From positions 16,956,589 to 17,020,588 of the forward strand of contig CP154954.1 of NCBI GenBank assembly GCA_039621445.1: DNA of 64,000 bases. Reading direction: 5' to 3'. Every line of letters begins with the position of its first letter. Within the stretch, counting starts at the first letter, position 1. Below the pieces are notes generated by a model. That model made no database searches. It was not told the origin of the DNA and saw only the letters and a list, made by a program, of their open reading frames with translations. Of this stretch, positions 1 through 12,428 are shown piece by piece. The translations under genes and the position numbers were made by a program. This DNA is from Euglena gracilis. Lineage: Eukaryota > Euglenida > Euglenophyceae > Euglenales.

Positions 1-62
1 TGGCCACACTTTAGGAGGCAACAAAAAATGGGCAAAAAGTCTCAAAAATCCAAAAAATTTCC

Positions 63-190
63 GGCGCCTTCGGCGCCAGACCGGCCACATTTTCCATTTT
101 CGGGCCTACCCCACCCCCGGGGGGCGGGGGGGCTCTGGGCCAAAAAACCAGTCAGTCTCTCTGAAAAAACCAGTCAGTCACCCCCCCCCG
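63..190. repeat. Dispersed GC-hairpin plus CAGTCAGTCACT repeat
   Basis: The hairpin GGCGCCTTCGGCGCC (63-77) is followed by poly-C/poly-G and repeats of CCAGTCAGTCAC with CTCTGAAAAAACC. The same module occurs at 13,309-13,440 and 40,100-40,360, and related hairpins at 26,219-26,241, 36,156-36,188 and 36,292-36,305. Confidence 0.75.
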
Positions 191-234
191 GGGGGTGAGG
201 TGGGACAGGTGCTAAGCAATGGTATGGTGAGTGT

Positions 235-416
<182 letters not shown>

Positions 417-589
417 AACGCGTGTTATGTGTATGTATGAAGGTGGGTGTGGCTGTGGGTGTGGGTGAACTTTCGTGTCTGTGCACGTGGATTGCATTCC
501 TGATTATGGAGAATGAGATGCGAAAATGAAGTTTGAGGCAAGAGACCGGTTGTTCCTGGGGCTGGGATTCCAGCACAGGGAAGGGGCAC

Positions 590-3500
590 CTCTACGAGGG
601 CAAAGGACAACGTCGGCTTCCAGTGGGGGACCCAGACGTCTGGCACCACGTCCTCCACGGCAGGCACGTCCTCAGCGGCAGTATCCCCAAACAGGTGCCG
701 GGTTGCAGCAGCCGCCTGTGCAACGTAAACAGCAACAAAAATAAAACTCCATTTGACACGGGGTTCGCGCTGCACACTTTGAAACACACATTAAATTACT
801 TTTGGGGGTTGGTGATGGATTATGAGGCTACGAACACCAGAAACTGGCGAGCAAACCTACAACCGAGAGGGTAAAGAAGGTGGGTCGAAACCTCAACATC
901 GGCCTCAGAGCCCGCATTCTCTGAAAAGGGTACTCTCAGGCAGTCTCCTTCGCACTTCACGCGTAAAAGTGGACCTTGTGTATGCAATTGTGCAACTAAC
1001 AGGAAGAAAAAGCGGTTTTAGGGGTCGCTTTCAGGGGTTTTTGAACCTAAGTTAGTCCAAAACATCGAGTTTGTTGTGGTGGATGACTCCCAATGCGTCA
1101 ACAAAAGAAGGCTGTCAGAAACAGGGGTAGGTCTGGAAGTACAAAAAAAATGTTTTGTGGTGGTTGGTTTGAATGCTGACCTTCAAATTTGTGATCACTG
1201 CTGGCACGACGCGCCTTCTGTTGCCGAAGATGTGGACCGGTTTTTCTGCCCCCTTTTCCAGAATGGGTTTTATGTGTCCAAGACAGCCTTCAATAAGCAT
1301 GTTTCATGTTTTGGTACGGCCTACGCCCCCATACAGCATTTGAACAACAATTAGATTGTTCCAGCAGGTGATGGAAGGACGTCAGAATTACCAGGGGTTT
1401 TTTGCACAAAAAGGTGTATTGGTTCACCAAAATATGTGGTCGCTTTCTGTTGTTGGTCAGACATGTAAATGAGATGTTTGACGAAGTGGGTGCAACAACC
1501 CTTCTTTGTCAGGCTGCGAGACAGCGGTACTCTTTTCATCTTTGACGGACGGATGGACAATGTGTAAGATGGTATAAAATGCCTGTGATGGGAACGTCAG
1601 AACGTAGCAGTTGGTTTAATTGTGCCTGTATTTCTTTGAAGGGAAACAACTCAGAAAATGGTTCCCGATGTGGAATGCGGGAATGGGGATGCGGGGATTT
1701 CAAGCACTTGCCCTTTGCCAGACACATCGCCATTGAAAAACAGAAGCACTTCGGGAAATTGTCAAAGAGAGTGGCATGGCTGACATTCTCAACAGTTCAG
1801 CAGCATATTTCAAATTTCAGGCATCTCACTTTTTATTTACCGGCACCGCACCCCTCACTGGCCCTGCAATATAACCCCTGATTTTTGCGGACATGACGCT
1901 GCGCGCAAATTCTGCGTGCCGGCAGGACCTGTCTTGAGGCACCACAGTGAGGACAAAAAAGTTCAAAACAAAGCACGCAGCACGTGGGCAACAATGAAAA
2001 AAAAGAAAACAAAAAGCAGGTGTCCTTGTTTTGACTGAGGTGTGAGTACATGACACAAAGACCTTTTTTTTCCACCATGTAAGGGAACATGGAAAATAGA
2101 CCTGGAACTCACTTGAGTGCTTTGCGAGTGACGAAGCCGAGTCATCCAACGCTCAGTCACTCTGTCACTCTGCAAACACCTCTGTCCTCTGCCCTTCTTT
2201 CACGCCTCTCAACCCCATGGATTATCTTCCCTGATCCCTGTCTTGTGGTCCAGATGCCCATGCAGGAAAACACAACAAAAAATGGGGGTCCAGATTTCCA
2301 CAAAGGGGGTGCTTCAAAAAGGGGCGTGCTTCGAGGGTGCCGGTGTCTTTTTAGGGGGTGTTTGCATGTGTTTGAACTCATGCTCGGGCCGCGAAACATC
2401 GTCAAAAACGAGCCACCAGGGTGAAAACCCCAAAAAGTCATCTGCCAAAGGGACATCTGCAAAAAAAAAAAAAAACACAAAACAGGAAATGTTACTTCTT
2501 TCAACAAGGATTAGAGTGCAAACAAAAAAGTCATTTGCAAAAGAATTGCTAAAAAGTGCGAAGTAGGACACCAGAAAAATTACCCAACCCAACCACCAGG
2601 TGGCAAAGCCAGTGGCCCAGACTGGGGAGAACCAGTGCTTATGGTGATTGGGTGTGGGAGATGGAGGGCTGGTGGCAAGCGGAAGCAAAGGGTTCGGGCA
2701 CACTCCTGTTTGGGCAAGAACTTCACCAACGGGTGCACAGCGTGTAGACAGGCTATCTTTCCTGATGGGGAGAACCCCTTTTTGACAGAAGTGGTTCTCA
2801 AAAAGAATTGCATTCACAAAACAGAAGAAGCTATTTTGAGGAACCACACAAATCTCTGGCTAATTTCTGGCAAATGGTGTATTTTGCAAGAGGAGAAAAT
2901 GTGGCTCCCCCCCTTAATTGTTTTCCCTGACGATTGGGGGGTGGGTGCTAAATTCCCAATGAAACCAAATGCGCGCGGAAGATTCTTTCCTAGCGCGCAA
3001 TTCTTTCCTAGCGCGCTGAAGGCGCCAGGAAAAAAGAGGCCGTTTGGGGGTGGGTTACTGACAACCCAACTTGTCACCAAGGAGGTCTGCGGAGCCCAAA
3101 GGGGTGACAAATAAGGATCACATTGCCGTTATTTTGATGGTTCTCATAAAATGCACAATTTTTCCGTATTGACCATTTTCAATGGAAACCGCACAATTTA
3201 TTCTTGGGGGGTTAAATGAAACAAAACCTGAGAGAGTTTTGTTTGTGGTAGACCCACATATCATAGAGGGACATGTTAAAGTGGGTTCAACAAGTTGGTG
3301 TCCACATCTAAAATTTCATTGACAAATCACATCTTCTTTAATTCAGAACAGGTCAAAATGAAATTTTCGAGGGTTTTACAGAATTAATGGAAAGTTCTGC
3401 AGAATGGTTGAGGTGTTGCAAAAAAATTGGCGCCTCCGCTAGCAAATTCCCCCCCCCCACACATGGGGTGCTTCCAAGGGAGATGGCAAAGTGGATGAGT

Positions 3501-4676
3501 TTTTGGATGTGCCTGGAGAGAGGGGAGGGGCCTGCCCCCCCCCCCCCCCCGGACCCCCCACCTCCCCCTCCCTCCAAATAACAGTCAACAAGCCTCTTTC
3601 AGACGTATTTTTGTGCCCCATTACAGACACAACATTTCACAGCGATTCCGAACATGCAAAAAAGGAACAAGAAAAATTTGTTCAGGTTTACCCCCCCACA
3701 AAGGCAAGAAAACGGGGGCAATTTTTGCAATATATGGGTTTTTCGTCTGTTCTTAGCAGATTCTTTATTCGTTCCATTCCGGGAAGAAATGTGATCAATT
3801 TTGAGTCATCATTGTGGTCCAATTCAAAAGTTCGCTTTTGAAAATTATGTGGAGCCAAGAAGGATCTGTGAGAAAATAATTTTGTTCGCATACGATTCCA
3901 GGGCCAATAGGAAAAATTTGGGACGCATGATTTTGTTGTAAAGCTAACTTGCATCACTTGTGTGAAAACAATTTTTCGAGGGGCAATAAAACAAAGCAAA
4001 TTTCCTATGTGAAATGGCAGAATTTTTCATTTTCTCTCAAGCAAAGCCAAGCCGACATACCTCCATCAGAAGCTAGAATGGGAACAATGAATTGAAAGAA
4101 ATACCCTTGGTACTCGAGAAATGCCTGGATGGATGATCCTCTTCTCATCCGCGGCGGCCAACTCCGTCCCCTGCTGCGCAACGAAGATGTGCATCCAGAG
4201 TGACCCGTTGCCAGGGCTGCACAGGAGGGCCAGCTGGGGGTCCCCCCCCCCTATCTCTGGAAAAAAAATCAGTTTGCAAACTGCCCCCCCCCCCGCCGCC
4301 CAAAAAAAACAATGGATCATGCGAACCTCACAAAAGCAAAATTGCGCACTCAGAATGGCATCACCATTTGCAATTATGTGCTTTCGCCGTTCACAACAGC
4401 ACAACCTAATGTTTTGTGTGCATTTGTCACCAGGGAGGTGGGGGTCGGATCCCCCCTTCCTAGGGTCCCCACCACCACCACAAGAAATCCCATTCAGCCC
4501 TGCCCGTTACCCGCCAAGTACTCATCCACAGGGACCTCCAGCTGGTAGGTGTGCTGCGCCTGGTCCTGTGCGGAGTCGAAGACGACCACATCACGCCAGA
4601 CGTGCAGGCTTGGGTCACCGAAGTCGACGGCCGTCCAGTTCGGGTCTCGTTTTAAGAAGAGCTGGACGTCCAATGA
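590..4676 (-). pseudogene. CLPTM1: Partial second copy of CLPTM1 (exons A, B, L only) with a one-base deletion
   Basis: Exon A at 4,511-4,676, exon B at 4,114-4,216 and exon L at 590-715 duplicate the exons at 45.4, 45.1 and 41.5 kb; the rest of the gene would lie left of the window. Exon A and L keep their frames, with a few substitutions (GDTAAEDVPAVED against GDAAAEDVPAMED). Exon B has two Ts at 4,208-4,209 where the other copy has three, making it 103 instead of 104 nt and breaking the frame just before NGSLW. It is therefore either a pseudogene in progress, a consensus error, or a null allele. Confidence 0.75.
716..4113. other. Intron between CLPTM1 exons B and L, copy 1 (its pair is 41,635-45,048)
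   Basis: No second gene recognised. Short open frames on either strand are frameshifted between the two copies (for example at 1,240 against 42,170), so they are not under coding constraint. Contains A-rich and poly-C/poly-G stretches near 3,450-3,560. Confidence 0.5.
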
Positions 4677-7600
4677 CGGCAGAGCGGTGCGGCAAGAGTT
4701 ACCCCCCAAACAGGAGCGTGCAGGGAAAAAACCCGGGGAGTCCAGCCAGCCGGCTGGGAAAAGGTGCTGCCTGGAAGGGGAAAAAGTGAAAGCTAGCTGG
4801 ACCTCTCCCCCAGGGGTCGGCTCCCCTCTGGCTTAAGAAACCCCCTGCCCCCAAAACCCAAGACTTTTGACAGGCGAGGTGGGACGTTCGCAACACGACC
4901 TCGCATCACAAGGTCCTTGTGTTTGCAAAAGTAATGCAAAAGTCGTGCAAACGTATTTGCAAATTTTTTTTCTGCACGCTAGTTATGCAAAGTTGAACGT
5001 CCCCATTTTTGCGTTTCTTTGGAAGTCATTTCCGCTGGAAGACGTAGAAGACGCAAACAGAGATGCCTGCAGCTTGGGGCTTTGGTGTAATTTCCTTCCG
5101 AAAACAAGGAAGCAAGGCCCAGGAGGAGGAGGAAACATTTTGCCAAATCATTTCCAACAGAAAATTAGAATATCCAGAATGAATTTCCAATTATCAAGAA
5201 TAAACCTGAAAAAAAAAATTGCAGCCTGCCCCCCCCCACCGACCCCACAACCTCTGACCGGGGGGGGGGGGTGTTCACGCACCCCCTGACCTGCAACCCC
5301 CGACCAGGGGCTGGTTGTACGACCAGGTGCCAAAAACCCCTATTTTTGCTACGTCAGCTACAATCCCCCAACCACGGGGGTGGGGGGGGGGGGTCGTACG
5401 CACCCCCATGGGCAAGGGAAGGGGGTGTCAACAGTCATCAAAAGATACCATTCCTTTCCATGGTTCTTCCAGGCTGCATGCCACAAAATGCTTTGTTAAA
5501 AAAAAAAGTTGTGACCCTAAATTTTCATCAAATCAAAGGCCAAATTTTTTGAGAGGTTAGACGGTCCATTCCTCTGCAACAAACCAATCCAGTGTTCCAA
5601 GCAAAGAAACCATTTGAGCAGGGGGGAATGTGTCAGCCTGGCCTTGCGAAAAAATGCACAAAAATGTGCAAATATGCCAAAAAAATAAGCCAAATGTACA
5701 AAGTCTGGGAGAAAGTGCAGATTCAAAAAAATGCAAAAATTACCCAAAACACACGCAAAAATGGCAGCAAATTTATAACAATCATATGAAATTCTAAAAA
5801 AAGTTTCAATTTCAAAAAAAAAAAAAAAAATTGGACAAACCACAAAAAAAATGCGCCAAGGAGCAAGAAAATGAACTAAAAAAAAAAACTACAAAAATGC
5901 GCGAAAAAATGCGAATAAAAATGAGAAAAAAAATGCGAACACCTTCCCTCCCCTTTATTGAGCTGAAATGTGAACACCAGCCTGACTGAGGCACCCTTCG
6001 CAAATAATGGTTCATACTCTCGTTGAACCGGTGATGGCTGGTGATTTGGGTTGTAGCGGCGTTCTCCAGCAGGTTCCTTTCTTGGCCAACAGGGGTTGCT
6101 GAAAGCAAGAAAACAACTTTACACATTTTCACTTCCGACGCTGTGCACAAGAGATGGCAAAAAAAAATTTTCTCTGTAAATTTGGGGATGGTAATTCCTA
6201 ATTTGGTGTCAAATTCCTAATTTTAGTGTGGGGATTCCTAGTTTTTTTGATTTTTCCCCAAAAATTCGTCCTCGGTGATTCCTAATTGGCCGCCTAAAAT
6301 GTGGTGTTCCCCCCGTGACCCCCCCGTGACCCCCCCCCCCCGGTGACCCGAACCACCCCCAGAGGCATCATGGATAATGGGTATACATTTTCTAAATTAT
6401 ATATTTTTTTGGTTCCCAATGATACCAGCCTTGTATCTGAATGTGTGTGAATTAAAAGGACAAGAGGAAAATCAGTTCTTTTCACAATTTGAAATTTAAG
6501 GTTCAATTATTTCATTGAATATTTTCATTTTGAATTTAAAATTTCTAAATTCAAATGACATGGAATGCAAAAAAATCTTGCATTTTTCATTTCTCAAAAA
6601 TTTGATATTGCAAATTAATCATGTCACGTGTGCCTGAAAAGGGACCTGCCTTCTGATCTCACGATCCGCAACACATTGCACCACAAACAAGAGAGTCAGA
6701 AGTTGACAGATACATCCATTAATTACTGTCATCAACTGCAAGTAAAAAAGATTGTTGCCCGTTGGCTGAGTTTGGTCGTCAAAAATTCAAAAATGGGTTG
6801 GGTTATGGTGAATGATGAAAGCAAAAATTTGCAAATAGTGAGTGCCCAATTGTTTGTACCATCGATATTCACAGGAGTCTATTGTTTTCTTGGGGGAGGC
6901 AAAAATATCATTTCCAAAAGAAAACCATTCCAACATCCGAACAGCCCCTGCCAATCGGCCATTTATCCTTTTTTGAAGACGAGGGATGGGGATGTCCACC
7001 AGAAATGTTGACAAAAAAAACTCACTCTTTTTTAAGGATAGGCATTCTTCGGTGGATAGAGTTGGCATTTTTTCCCCGTCATTGAAGCCTGGAACTTAGA
7101 GTTGAACAATTTGTGCAGTTTGCACAGAGTCTGCACAGAAAAGCCTGGGGTCTTTTTGTGATTTTCTTTGATTTCCCATCATTTCGAGAAAATAATAATA
7201 AAAATACTTTTGAAAAAAAAATTGACCCTGAAATGACCGAAAAGCGGCAAAGCAAAAGAGGTGTGTTGGGACAGTATGAATTTGACTATGGCCATAAAAT
7301 GGCCACAGTAGCCACGAACGATGGGCGACCGCGGTGCCGTGGTCGTCCAGGACCCCCGAAAACCTTGGCCCAAAACACTGTTCTTGATCTGAAACCAAGG
7401 AATTTCCTAAGCCGGACCCCCCCCCCTGGGGGTCCAGCCAGCAAGCACCTTTTTTTCCCACAGCACCGCCCAGCCGGGCCGCAACCCCCCCCCCCCCGGT
7501 AATAAAGTTTTTGCAGCCCGGCAAAGCCAGGCTGGACCAAAAAATCGGTGAAATTTTTGAAAAAAGGGGGTCAAAAATGGCCAAGAATCCCTGTTCTTTT

Positions 7601-7930
7601 TATTTTGGGGGGGGTTCACCTCAAAAAAATTAAATAAAAATAAAAATAAAAATGCATCCCAGATTTGGGCCTGTTTCGGGTCAAAAAAAGGTGTTGGCTG
7701 GACCCTCCTCCAGGTCCAGGGAGGTCGTTCGAACCTGGCTGCTGGGCTGGACCTGGCTTTTTCCAGCCAGCCGGCCGGGAGAGTGGCGATGTGCTCTTTC
7801 TTTGGCTGGGGGAGCCTTGGAGATATTCGTCCCATAGGGCTGCAAGGTCACCTAAACCCCCCCCCAAATATAAACCCCCCCAAATACAACCCCCCCCCGA
7901 GTGTGGAATCGTGTATGGAGGCTCTGGGTT
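4677..7930. other. Non-coding region upstream of CLPTM1 exon A, copy 1
   Basis: No coding sequence recognised. Holds poly-C/poly-G modules, A-rich runs with AAAAATGCGCAAA-like units (5,645-5,940), an AT-rich tract (6,380-6,620), and dispersed repeats with CCAGCCAGCCGGCCGGG (7,690-7,790). The segment 5,408-5,640 is inverted relative to the other copy. Confidence 0.5.
5408..5640. repeat. Segment inverted relative to 46,238-46,468
   Basis: Reads as the reverse complement of the corresponding part of the right copy: GGGGGTGTCAACAGTCATCA here against TGATGACTGTTGACACCCCC there, and GAGCAGGGGGGAATG against CATTCCCCCCCTGCTC. Short inverted repeats (GCAAGG / CCTTGC) lie at its ends here. Confidence 0.85.
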
Positions 7931-7951
7931 CACATCCGAACCGGTGTCTTG

Positions 7952-8961
7952 GACACCGGTTCGGGCGGGAAACCGGTGACTTGGACTGAAGAAACAGGAC
8001 AGAAATGCAAAAGGCCATCATTTGGAATTCGGTGCAAAGAGGTGCGAAACGACCAATAAGGCAAACCGGACAGTACCACAGCCGCAGCGCTAAAACGAAG
8101 GCAACTGTTTTGCCTGAGGGATCAGACACGGCTAGTTATTTACCATCAGGGCACAGCCAGGACCCGTAACGGGGGGGATGACCAACCCTGCACAGGCGCA
8201 ATGCGACGGCAAGTGGCAGACATCGCAAACGACTTTACGCTTGCCGCCACAGAGGCCCATGGCACCCCCACAGTTTGGACAGTGGTCCGCATCCCCCAAC
8301 TCCATCTTCGCTTTCATCTCCTTCGGAAGAGAAGCAGCATTGAAAAAAACACAAAGTTGTGGATAATGTGACTGCACCGAAGGCACAAACGAGCCAACAT
8401 GGGAGGGCGCTTCCCTGTACAACGCAGCCAAAGTGTTGACCATCGTGGTCAGCGTGGAAGGGAACCAGGACTGATCCTGCACCTTGGCATTAAAATAAAC
8501 TTCTTCGCGTTGGGCGGTGGCTGCCTGTTGCTTCTCGTAACCGTGATCAAAGGACACGTGACATTTACCGTCCAAAGAGCAAATGCCAAGAGCCAATCGT
8601 CAAATGTTGCCCCACGCAGCTCGCAAACCTTTTGGAAATGCCGGGCAGCTGCCAGCACCACCATTTTGCCTTTCGCAAGACCACCATGGGGGCAACTGTT
8701 GTCAAATGTTTCCCCAAACAAAAGTGAGTGGGCTGCTAGAGGTGCGGCGGCGGCCTCAAGACTAGCCAAAGATTCTGCTGGGGTGGGGGGCAGCGCACTG
8801 GTGCACACGGTAGTAACCTGGCCGGTGTCATTAAGAAAAAACCTGCCAAGGAAGCAATACGTGACCGTGCGTCCCTAGACACCGGTTCGGAAGCCTCCGA
8901 TACACGGTTTCAAGAACTGTGTCCAAGACACCAGTTCGGGCGTGAAATCAGTGACTAGGAC
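7952..8961. mobile_element. Candidate element bounded by 35-bp direct repeats around the zinc-ribbon frame
   Basis: Imperfect direct repeats start GACACCGGTTCGGGCGGGAA (7,952) and GACACCAGTTCGGGCGTGAA (8,927) and end in GTGACT-x-GGAC. Further inverted copies of the ACACCGGTTCGG motif lie beside each. The same arrangement is found at about 50,105-51,100. Element class unknown. Confidence 0.4.
8132..8877 (-). CDS. Unassigned protein with C-terminal zinc ribbon, probably spliced (copy 1)
   Basis: An upstream frame (8,449-8,877, no ATG; enters after a stop) ends in FDDWLLAFALWT; a second frame carries the rest. A 44-nt candidate intron joins them in phase: donor ACG|GTAAAT, acceptor CAACAG|GCAGCC (about 8,524-8,567). 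The C-terminus has HCPNCGGAMGLCGG then VCDVCHLPSHCACAGL, i.e. CxxC...CxxC-H-C spacing of a zinc ribbon or PHD-like finger. Family not recognised. It is flanked by direct repeats (7,952-7,986 and 8,927-8,961), suggesting it belongs to a mobile element. The two-frame structure is conserved in the other copy. Confidence 0.5.
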
Positions 8962-8999
8962 ACCGGGTTCACGCCCGAACTGGTGTCTTGGACACAGTT

Positions 9000-10377
9000 C
9001 TCGATATAAATGGGGCTGACCAAATACAAACCCTCCCCAAAAATAAAGTATCAGCTTCAGGTCCATCACCTCCTGACTCCTCGGATTCATCGCCTCCTGA
9101 CTCCTCGGAAGTTCGTGATTCAGTGGCCTCGGCACTCGAACCGACCGAAATCGAGACACCAAGGGAGTCTTCGAGAGATACTTTTTTATTGGAAGCAAAA
9201 CCAAGATACGCTCGCGATCGTCGGATCGGCCAGAATCTGAGTCGAAAATTGTGGTGATTTTTGGTGCTGCTTGGTTTAAGACACTTAATGAACCATAGAA
9301 AAACGATTTTTCTCTTCGAATCAACGACCAGGGTCCAGGAGGGCACAAGAACTGTGAAATTAGGACTTCCCTGGGACAAGAAATGGGAGTACTGTGTGGT
9401 GCGGCTGAATTTGGTGGTGATCACGAATCGTCTGATGAAAAGAGCTTTCGATTGAGGGGCAAGTTTGTACTGAACGATTGACACAGCCGGCGTCTGTCAA
9501 GGAATGGGCACAAGTCGATTGGGCGGTCGGGTCGACTAGTCGGCCCAACCAGTCGAATCGACTCGCTCCATTTGGGCACGGGTGGTCGAGTCGACTTTGG
9601 GCGGATGAGCCGACCAAGCCGATCCGACCGCCCAACACAGTCCTTGCCCGCCCATGCGTGTTTTTAGCCCCCCCCCAAGAAAAAAATCCACCGATTGAAG
9701 TTTTCACATATTTGCTTCCATGGGCTGACCCAGCAAAGGAAGGGGCAACAGACAAGACTAGAAAGCCTTGGGAGAGGAGGTTTTCTTTACCAAGCACCCC
9801 TTGGCTCCATCGTGGCAGGGACGAATTGTACGCCGCCCGGGGGGGGGGGGGCAGAGTCAAGAATGCCGCTGAAAAGTTGGTGGATTCAACCACCAACCCG
9901 TATTGAAAAACAAGCGCAACCTTCCCAAGGGTTCATTTTTTCAACACAGACATAACTCCCTCCAATTGCAAACACCCCGGGGGCCTTGAAATGCTGCCTG
10001 AATATAAACATGGGGGGTTAAACTTGACAGCATACGGACAAATGGTTCATCCGGCGGGGGGATACCATGTGGTTCCACCTGGGCCCCACTTTCGGGGAAA
10101 GTCGTGATCCTTCAGATAGGATCAGGGTCATGGCCGGACTGCTGTGGACTCTCTTTTTTTTTGGATTCCGGAAGAAGTTAATTTCCGGAAGGATTCCGGA
10201 AGAAGTTTTTGGGGATTTTTTCCCTTAAAAATTATCCCTGTTTGACACATGGCCTTGCCCATCGATTGAAAGCTCTCCTCAAGGGCTTTCGGCAGATGGC
10301 CACAGAAATGCACACTGCGCTCATTTTCGGCGTGACATATTAATTTGAGAAAGCCCACCCTTCAGGCACCATACAGC
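9000..10377. repeat. Dispersed repeats, including an inverted copy of sequence at 14,340-14,800
   Basis: 9,100-9,480 matches 14,380-14,790 in reverse orientation (for example CGATCGTCGGATCGGCCAGA against TCTGGCCGATCCGACGATCG). 9,515-9,635 is an imperfect palindrome bounded by GGGCGGTCGGGTCGA and CGATCCGACCGCCC. The module with CATCGATTGAAAGCTCT recurs at 10,260, 12,670, 14,445 and 14,735. No gene recognised. Confidence 0.6.
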
Positions 10378-11747
10378 CAGGGCTGGATACAGGTAGAGGT
10401 ACAGGTTGCCAACACAAAAAACATACTCCCACCGACAGCACAAAAAAAAATACCCCCCCCCTTTTTTTTCAGTTTTTGTGGCAGCCATAACTTCGGCTGT
10501 GCACCATGTTGAGGTCTCGGACATACTCCATATTGTTGCCTGTGAAATACCCATCCAAAAATGTCTCTGTGCATTTTCCTCGATTCCCCCTCCACCCCGA
10601 GTTATGGGCCCCTCAAAAGTGCTCCGCACACGACAAGCGAAAATTTTTGAAAAACATGGATTTTGGGCCGGGTTGGAATAATAAACAGCTCACCACTCGG
10701 GAACCCTAAGGAGTTGGGCTCTGGAACTTGGTGGGTCGGATTGGCCATGAAATAGGCTTCAAAAAATATCTACATCAAAATTTGCCATCTCGACACCCAG
10801 AAAAAGTTATTTTATGGTTTTTGGGGCCAGCTCCAAAAAAATTTAGCCCTTTTTGTGTGGGAAAACCTAAAAAATGTGTGTTTTTTAGGTTTTCCCACAC
10901 AAAAAGGGCTAAATTTTTTTGGAGCTGGCCCCAAAAACCATAAAATAACTTTTTCTGGGTGTCGAGATGGCAAATTTTGATGTAGATATTTTTTGAAGCC
11001 TATTTCATGGCCAATCCGACCCACCAAGTTCCAGAGCCCAACTCCTTAGGGTTCCCGAGTGGTGAGCTGTTTATTATTCCAACCCGGCCCAAAATCCATG
11101 TTTTTCAAAAATTTTCGCTTGTCGTGTGCGGAGCACTTTTGAGGGGCCCATAACTCGGGGTGGAGGGGGAATCGAGGAAAATGCACAGAGACATTTTTGG
11201 ATGGGTATTTCACAGGCAACAATATGGAGTATGTCCGAGACCTCAACATGGTGCACAGCCGAAGTTATGGCTGCCACAAAAACTGAAAAAAAAAGGGGGG
11301 GTATGTTTTTTGTGCTGTCAGGGGGGGTATGTTTTTTTGTGTTGGCAACCTGTAGAGGTCAAAGTCCTCTACCTCTATCTGACCCACCTCTACCTCTACC
11401 TCTACCATAAAATGTTATAAACTGGCACCATAAGGGGCCACAAAAGGCTCCAAATGCCTCAAATTTGGCAAGTTAGCATCTTAACACATCTTATTTAGGT
11501 TAGGAATGAGAAAAAATATCCGGATGGGTGGTTTCAAAATTGCCATAAGAGATTTGTCACAAGAATGGTCAATTTCTGATTTTTTCCATAAAATTGCCTT
11601 CGTTCGACATATATTTTCTTTGATAAGCCACTTTCCTTAAAGGTTTGACATTGAGGTGACATAGAGGGATAGCAGAGGTAGAGGTGACCTCAACCTCTAC
11701 CTCTACCTCTACCTCTACCTATATCCCTCTCCCTCTATCCAGCCCTG
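10378..11747. mobile_element. hAT-like MITE with CAGGGCTGG termini, containing a nested palindrome
   Basis: Begins CAGGGCTGGATA and ends TATCCAGCCCTG, flanked by ATACAG on both sides (one extra C on the left). The interior has CTCTAC hexamer arrays near both ends. The same element without the nested 953-bp palindrome is at 52,516-52,932. No transposase; non-autonomous. CAGGG-type termini are typical of hAT elements; that class is inference. Confidence 0.7.
10401..11353. mobile_element. 953-bp near-perfect palindrome (foldback insertion)
   Basis: Arms 10,401-10,874 and 10,881-11,353 are almost exact reverse complements around TGTGTG. Ends are ACAGGTTGCCAACAC / GTGTTGGCAACCTGT. The paired site near 52,535 lacks it, so it is an insertion; AGAGGT lies on both sides but is also a local repeat unit, so the target duplication is ambiguous. 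Arm differences are confined mainly to homopolymer and poly-C stretches. Confidence 0.85.
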
Positions 11748-11820
11748 ATACAGAATATCAATTAAAACCTATTTCCTGGGCCCGACACCTGTCTTGAATT
11801 TCTACAGACACTAACGGATT

Positions 11821-11940
11821 TCAGGCGGAATCCGTTAGCGTAAAACAATTTCCAAGACAGGCGATCGTTAGTGTAAAACGATTTCCAACACAGGGATCCG
11901 TTGGTGTAAAATGATTTCCAAGACAGGCGATCGCTTTCAT
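11821..11940. repeat. 33-bp-type minisatellite remnant, copy 1
   Basis: Units of about 33 bp built on GTGTAAAACGATTTCCAAGA and GGCGATCGTTA. Related units recur at 12,319-12,350, where the right copy has a six-unit array. Confidence 0.75.
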
Positions 11941-12428
11941 AAACAAAAAGGTCCTAAAAAGGCAAGATGTGAGGAGCAAACAAAACACAGCTGAGGCAGC
12001 GGTGCTGTTGATCACGGTGGACGACGAAACGAAAGGGGGGACCCCGCATCGGTGCATATTTTTCATAGAGCCCACGACAAACGACAGATTTTTTTGCCCA
12101 TCAACTTGGCTCAACAACAGGGATTTTTGTGGTCCTCCTCTGTTCCTCCTCTGTCAAAATCCCAGGTGCTATTTGTTGAGCAGTTTCCATGGCACGCACC
12201 CCTCTTTCACGTTTGAGCACTGCAGCAAATTCATTCAGCAACGGAAACGGTTCGCCCGCTTAGCCATTAAGAACAAAAACTGAGGACAAGAAGAACATGT
12301 CACCATCGTCAAAGAGCAAACGATTTCCAAGACAGGGATTCGTTAGAAAACGGCCAAAACTCAAGCCAGGTGCATCGGTCGAATGAATTTTCAAGACAGG
12401 CGTGCGGGCCCAGACGAAATAGGTTTTA

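Noticed and set aside
1076-1354. 92-codon frame with CDHCWH and further Cys/His residues
   Set aside because: The second copy (42,004 on) is shifted out of frame by a T-run difference, so there is no sign of coding constraint.
10728-11027. Mirror-image 71-codon frames at the centre of the palindrome
   Set aside because: Identical because the arms are reverse complements; no similarity or start context supporting expression.
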